A stretch of DNA of 6,542 nt from an uncultured Saprospiraceae bacterium (GTDB lineage: Bacteria > Bacteroidota > Bacteroidia > Chitinophagales > Saprospiraceae): the NCBI GenBank assembly GCA_937864255.1, contig CALMIT010000240.1:1-6542 (forward strand), given 5' to 3'. Under the pieces are notes generated by a model that made no database searches, was not told where the DNA came from, and worked only from the letters and a program-made list of their open reading frames with translations. The translations under genes were made by a program, and so were the position numbers. This document shows positions 5,981 to 6,542 of this stretch, in pieces; the stretch's first letter is position 1; the number at the start of each line of letters is the position of its first letter.

Positions 5981-5988
5981 CAAAGGTA
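5981..5988 (-). promoter_or_regulatory. Bacteroidota -7 box (TACCTTTG) for the Gfo/Idh/MocA gene
   Basis: The minus strand reads TACCTTTG, an exact TAnnTTTG match followed by a C-rich run, a very typical Bacteroidota promoter context. Transcription would start around 5975, leaving a short leader of about 20 bases before the ATG ending at 5954. A -33 TTTG at normal spacing is not evident. The box implies that the dehydrogenase-lipoprotein pair can be expressed independently of the YciI gene upstream. Confidence 0.55.
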
Positions 5989-6014
5989 ATCATTGCCTGG
6001 TTTTTGAACGGGGC

Positions 6015-6029
6015 TTGATTTGAAATCAA
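6015..6029. promoter_or_regulatory. 15-bp palindrome upstream of the Gfo/Idh/MocA promoter
   Basis: TTGATTT (6015-6021) and AAATCAA (6023-6029) are exact reverse complements about one central G. The site lies 27 bp upstream of the TACCTTTG box, in the 109-bp gap between the YciI and dehydrogenase genes, a reasonable place for a dimeric regulator. The stem is AT-rich and without a loop, so it is more likely a DNA site than a terminator. It could be chance in AT-rich spacer. Confidence 0.3.
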
Positions 6030-6063
6030 ATTTTGAACATCAGTTCTCTCAAAAACGGGAGTT

Positions 6064-6468
6064 TTATTTCAAAGCAGAGCCAATGGCGCCGTACCAGGGA
6101 TGTACTTCCACTGCCAGCCAACCGGCTTGCACCAGAGGGTCGTCGCTGGCAAGTTTTTTTGCTTCTTCGAGCGATTCGACGTCGTAGATGCTCATTCCTC
6201 TCCAGTCTCCGTCGCCGCCAAATGGGCCGTTGATTACAATTTTGCCGGCTTTGTAAAGTCCGATGAGGTGAGCGAGATGGAGCGGTTGCAATTTGTCCGC
6301 TTCTTTCGGGTCCATTTTTTCGCGGTTGGGTCCTGTTTTCAAAATCACCACGTAATATTCTTTCATTTGATAAGTCTCGCCCTCGATGGTGACTTCAAAT
6401 TGTTTTTGAGCCTGACAAAATATTACGCTGAGAAACAGCGCCAAAACCGTTGAAAACAAAATTTTCAT
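6064..6468 (-). CDS. Exported YciI-like (YCII-related) domain protein
   Basis: A 134-residue protein with an N-terminal signal peptide (MKILFSTVLALFLSVIFCQAQ, cleavage expected just after the QAQ region) followed by one YciI-type ferredoxin-like domain from about residue 36 (MKEYYVVILKTGPNR). YciI landmarks are present: His64 in QPLHLAHLIGLYKAGKI, aligning with the conserved His of E. coli YciI (RPAHLARL), GPFGGDGDWRGMSIYDVESLEEA, and Asp110 in SDDPLVQAGW, aligning with DADPYVAAGV. The domain is a small dimeric alpha/beta fold; its reaction is unknown, though a His-Asp pair suggests catalysis. Most YciI proteins are cytoplasmic, so export to the periplasm or cell exterior is unusual. Cys18 lies in the signal region but VIFC is a poor lipobox. 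It lies 31 bp after the stop of an upstream gene, so it is probably in an operon with it; the start ATG follows an AT-rich leader. Confidence 0.88.
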   Translation of the reverse strand: MKILFSTVLALFLSVIFCQAQKQFEVTIEGETYQMKEYYVVILKTGPNREKMDPKEADKLQPLHLAHLIGLYKAGKIVINGPFGGDGDWRGMSIYDVESLEEAKKLASDDPLVQAGWLAVEVHPWYGAIGSALK

Positions 6469-6499
6469 AAAGAGAAATTTTTAAAAAGTGGGTGAATAT

Positions 6500-6542
6500 T
6501 TACTTTTCCAAAGTTTCTATTTTTTCCTGTATCCAGTTGATG
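6500..6542 (-). CDS. C-terminal fragment of an unidentified gene cut by the right edge
   Basis: On the minus strand the frame entering from the right edge reads INWIQEKIETLEK followed by TAA (complement of 6500-6502). The amphipathic helical sequence, the closing stop and the 31-bp gap to the same-strand YciI gene make it a likely true gene end. Thirteen residues are too few to name it. The window shows no terminator in the gap, so it and the YciI gene are probably cotranscribed. Confidence 0.5.
   Translation of the reverse strand, partial: INWIQEKIETLEK

Noticed and set aside
6052..6065. AAAAC-GGGA-GTTTT inverted repeat at the end of the YciI gene
   Set aside because: A 5-bp, AT-rich stem overlapping the stop codon is too weak to call a terminator.

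Overview
The window looks like a stretch of ordinary chromosome from a member of the Bacteroidota. The evidence is three exact TAnnTTTG -7 promoter boxes, start codons with no Shine-Dalgarno sequence but A-rich leaders, a lipoprotein with acidic residues just after the lipid-attached cysteine, and protein families (the VWA protein, the baeRF protein, a small conserved hypothetical) that resemble Bacteroidota homologues as I remember them. A Saprospiria- or Chitinophagia-like lineage is my guess, not something the sequence proves. I see no insertion sequence, integrase, phage gene, CRISPR array, tRNA or rRNA.

Layout, left to right. Plus strand: the C-terminal two thirds of lipB (lipoyl/octanoyl transferase), then a 135-residue conserved hypothetical 20 bp downstream. 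These converge on a minus-strand baeRF-family gene (related to the ribosome hibernation factor Balon). A perfect 42-bp palindrome lies between them as a shared terminator. A 239-bp divergent region separates the baeRF gene from a plus-strand pair: a PRXL2/AhpC-TSA_2 thioredoxin-fold protein with CxxC, and a VWA-domain protein that probably has its own promoter. The VWA gene converges, with a 6-bp gap, on a minus-strand group. In transcription order this group is the last 13 codons of an unidentified gene at the right edge, a secreted YciI-like protein, a Gfo/Idh/MocA dehydrogenase with its own promoter, and a lipoprotein.

The genes do not form one pathway. The left and middle parts are housekeeping and stress functions: lipoate attachment, ribosome protection, redox, and a VWA protein whose relatives usually work with an AAA+ ATPase. 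The right part is directed at the envelope: the dehydrogenase resembles the subfamily found in lipid A gene clusters, followed by an exported lipoprotein and an exported YciI-domain protein. I found no clearly new multi-gene system. The points most worth a second look are an Asp-to-Arg change at the metal-site position of the VWA protein, the Balon-like gene, the exported YciI domain, and the long perfect palindrome.
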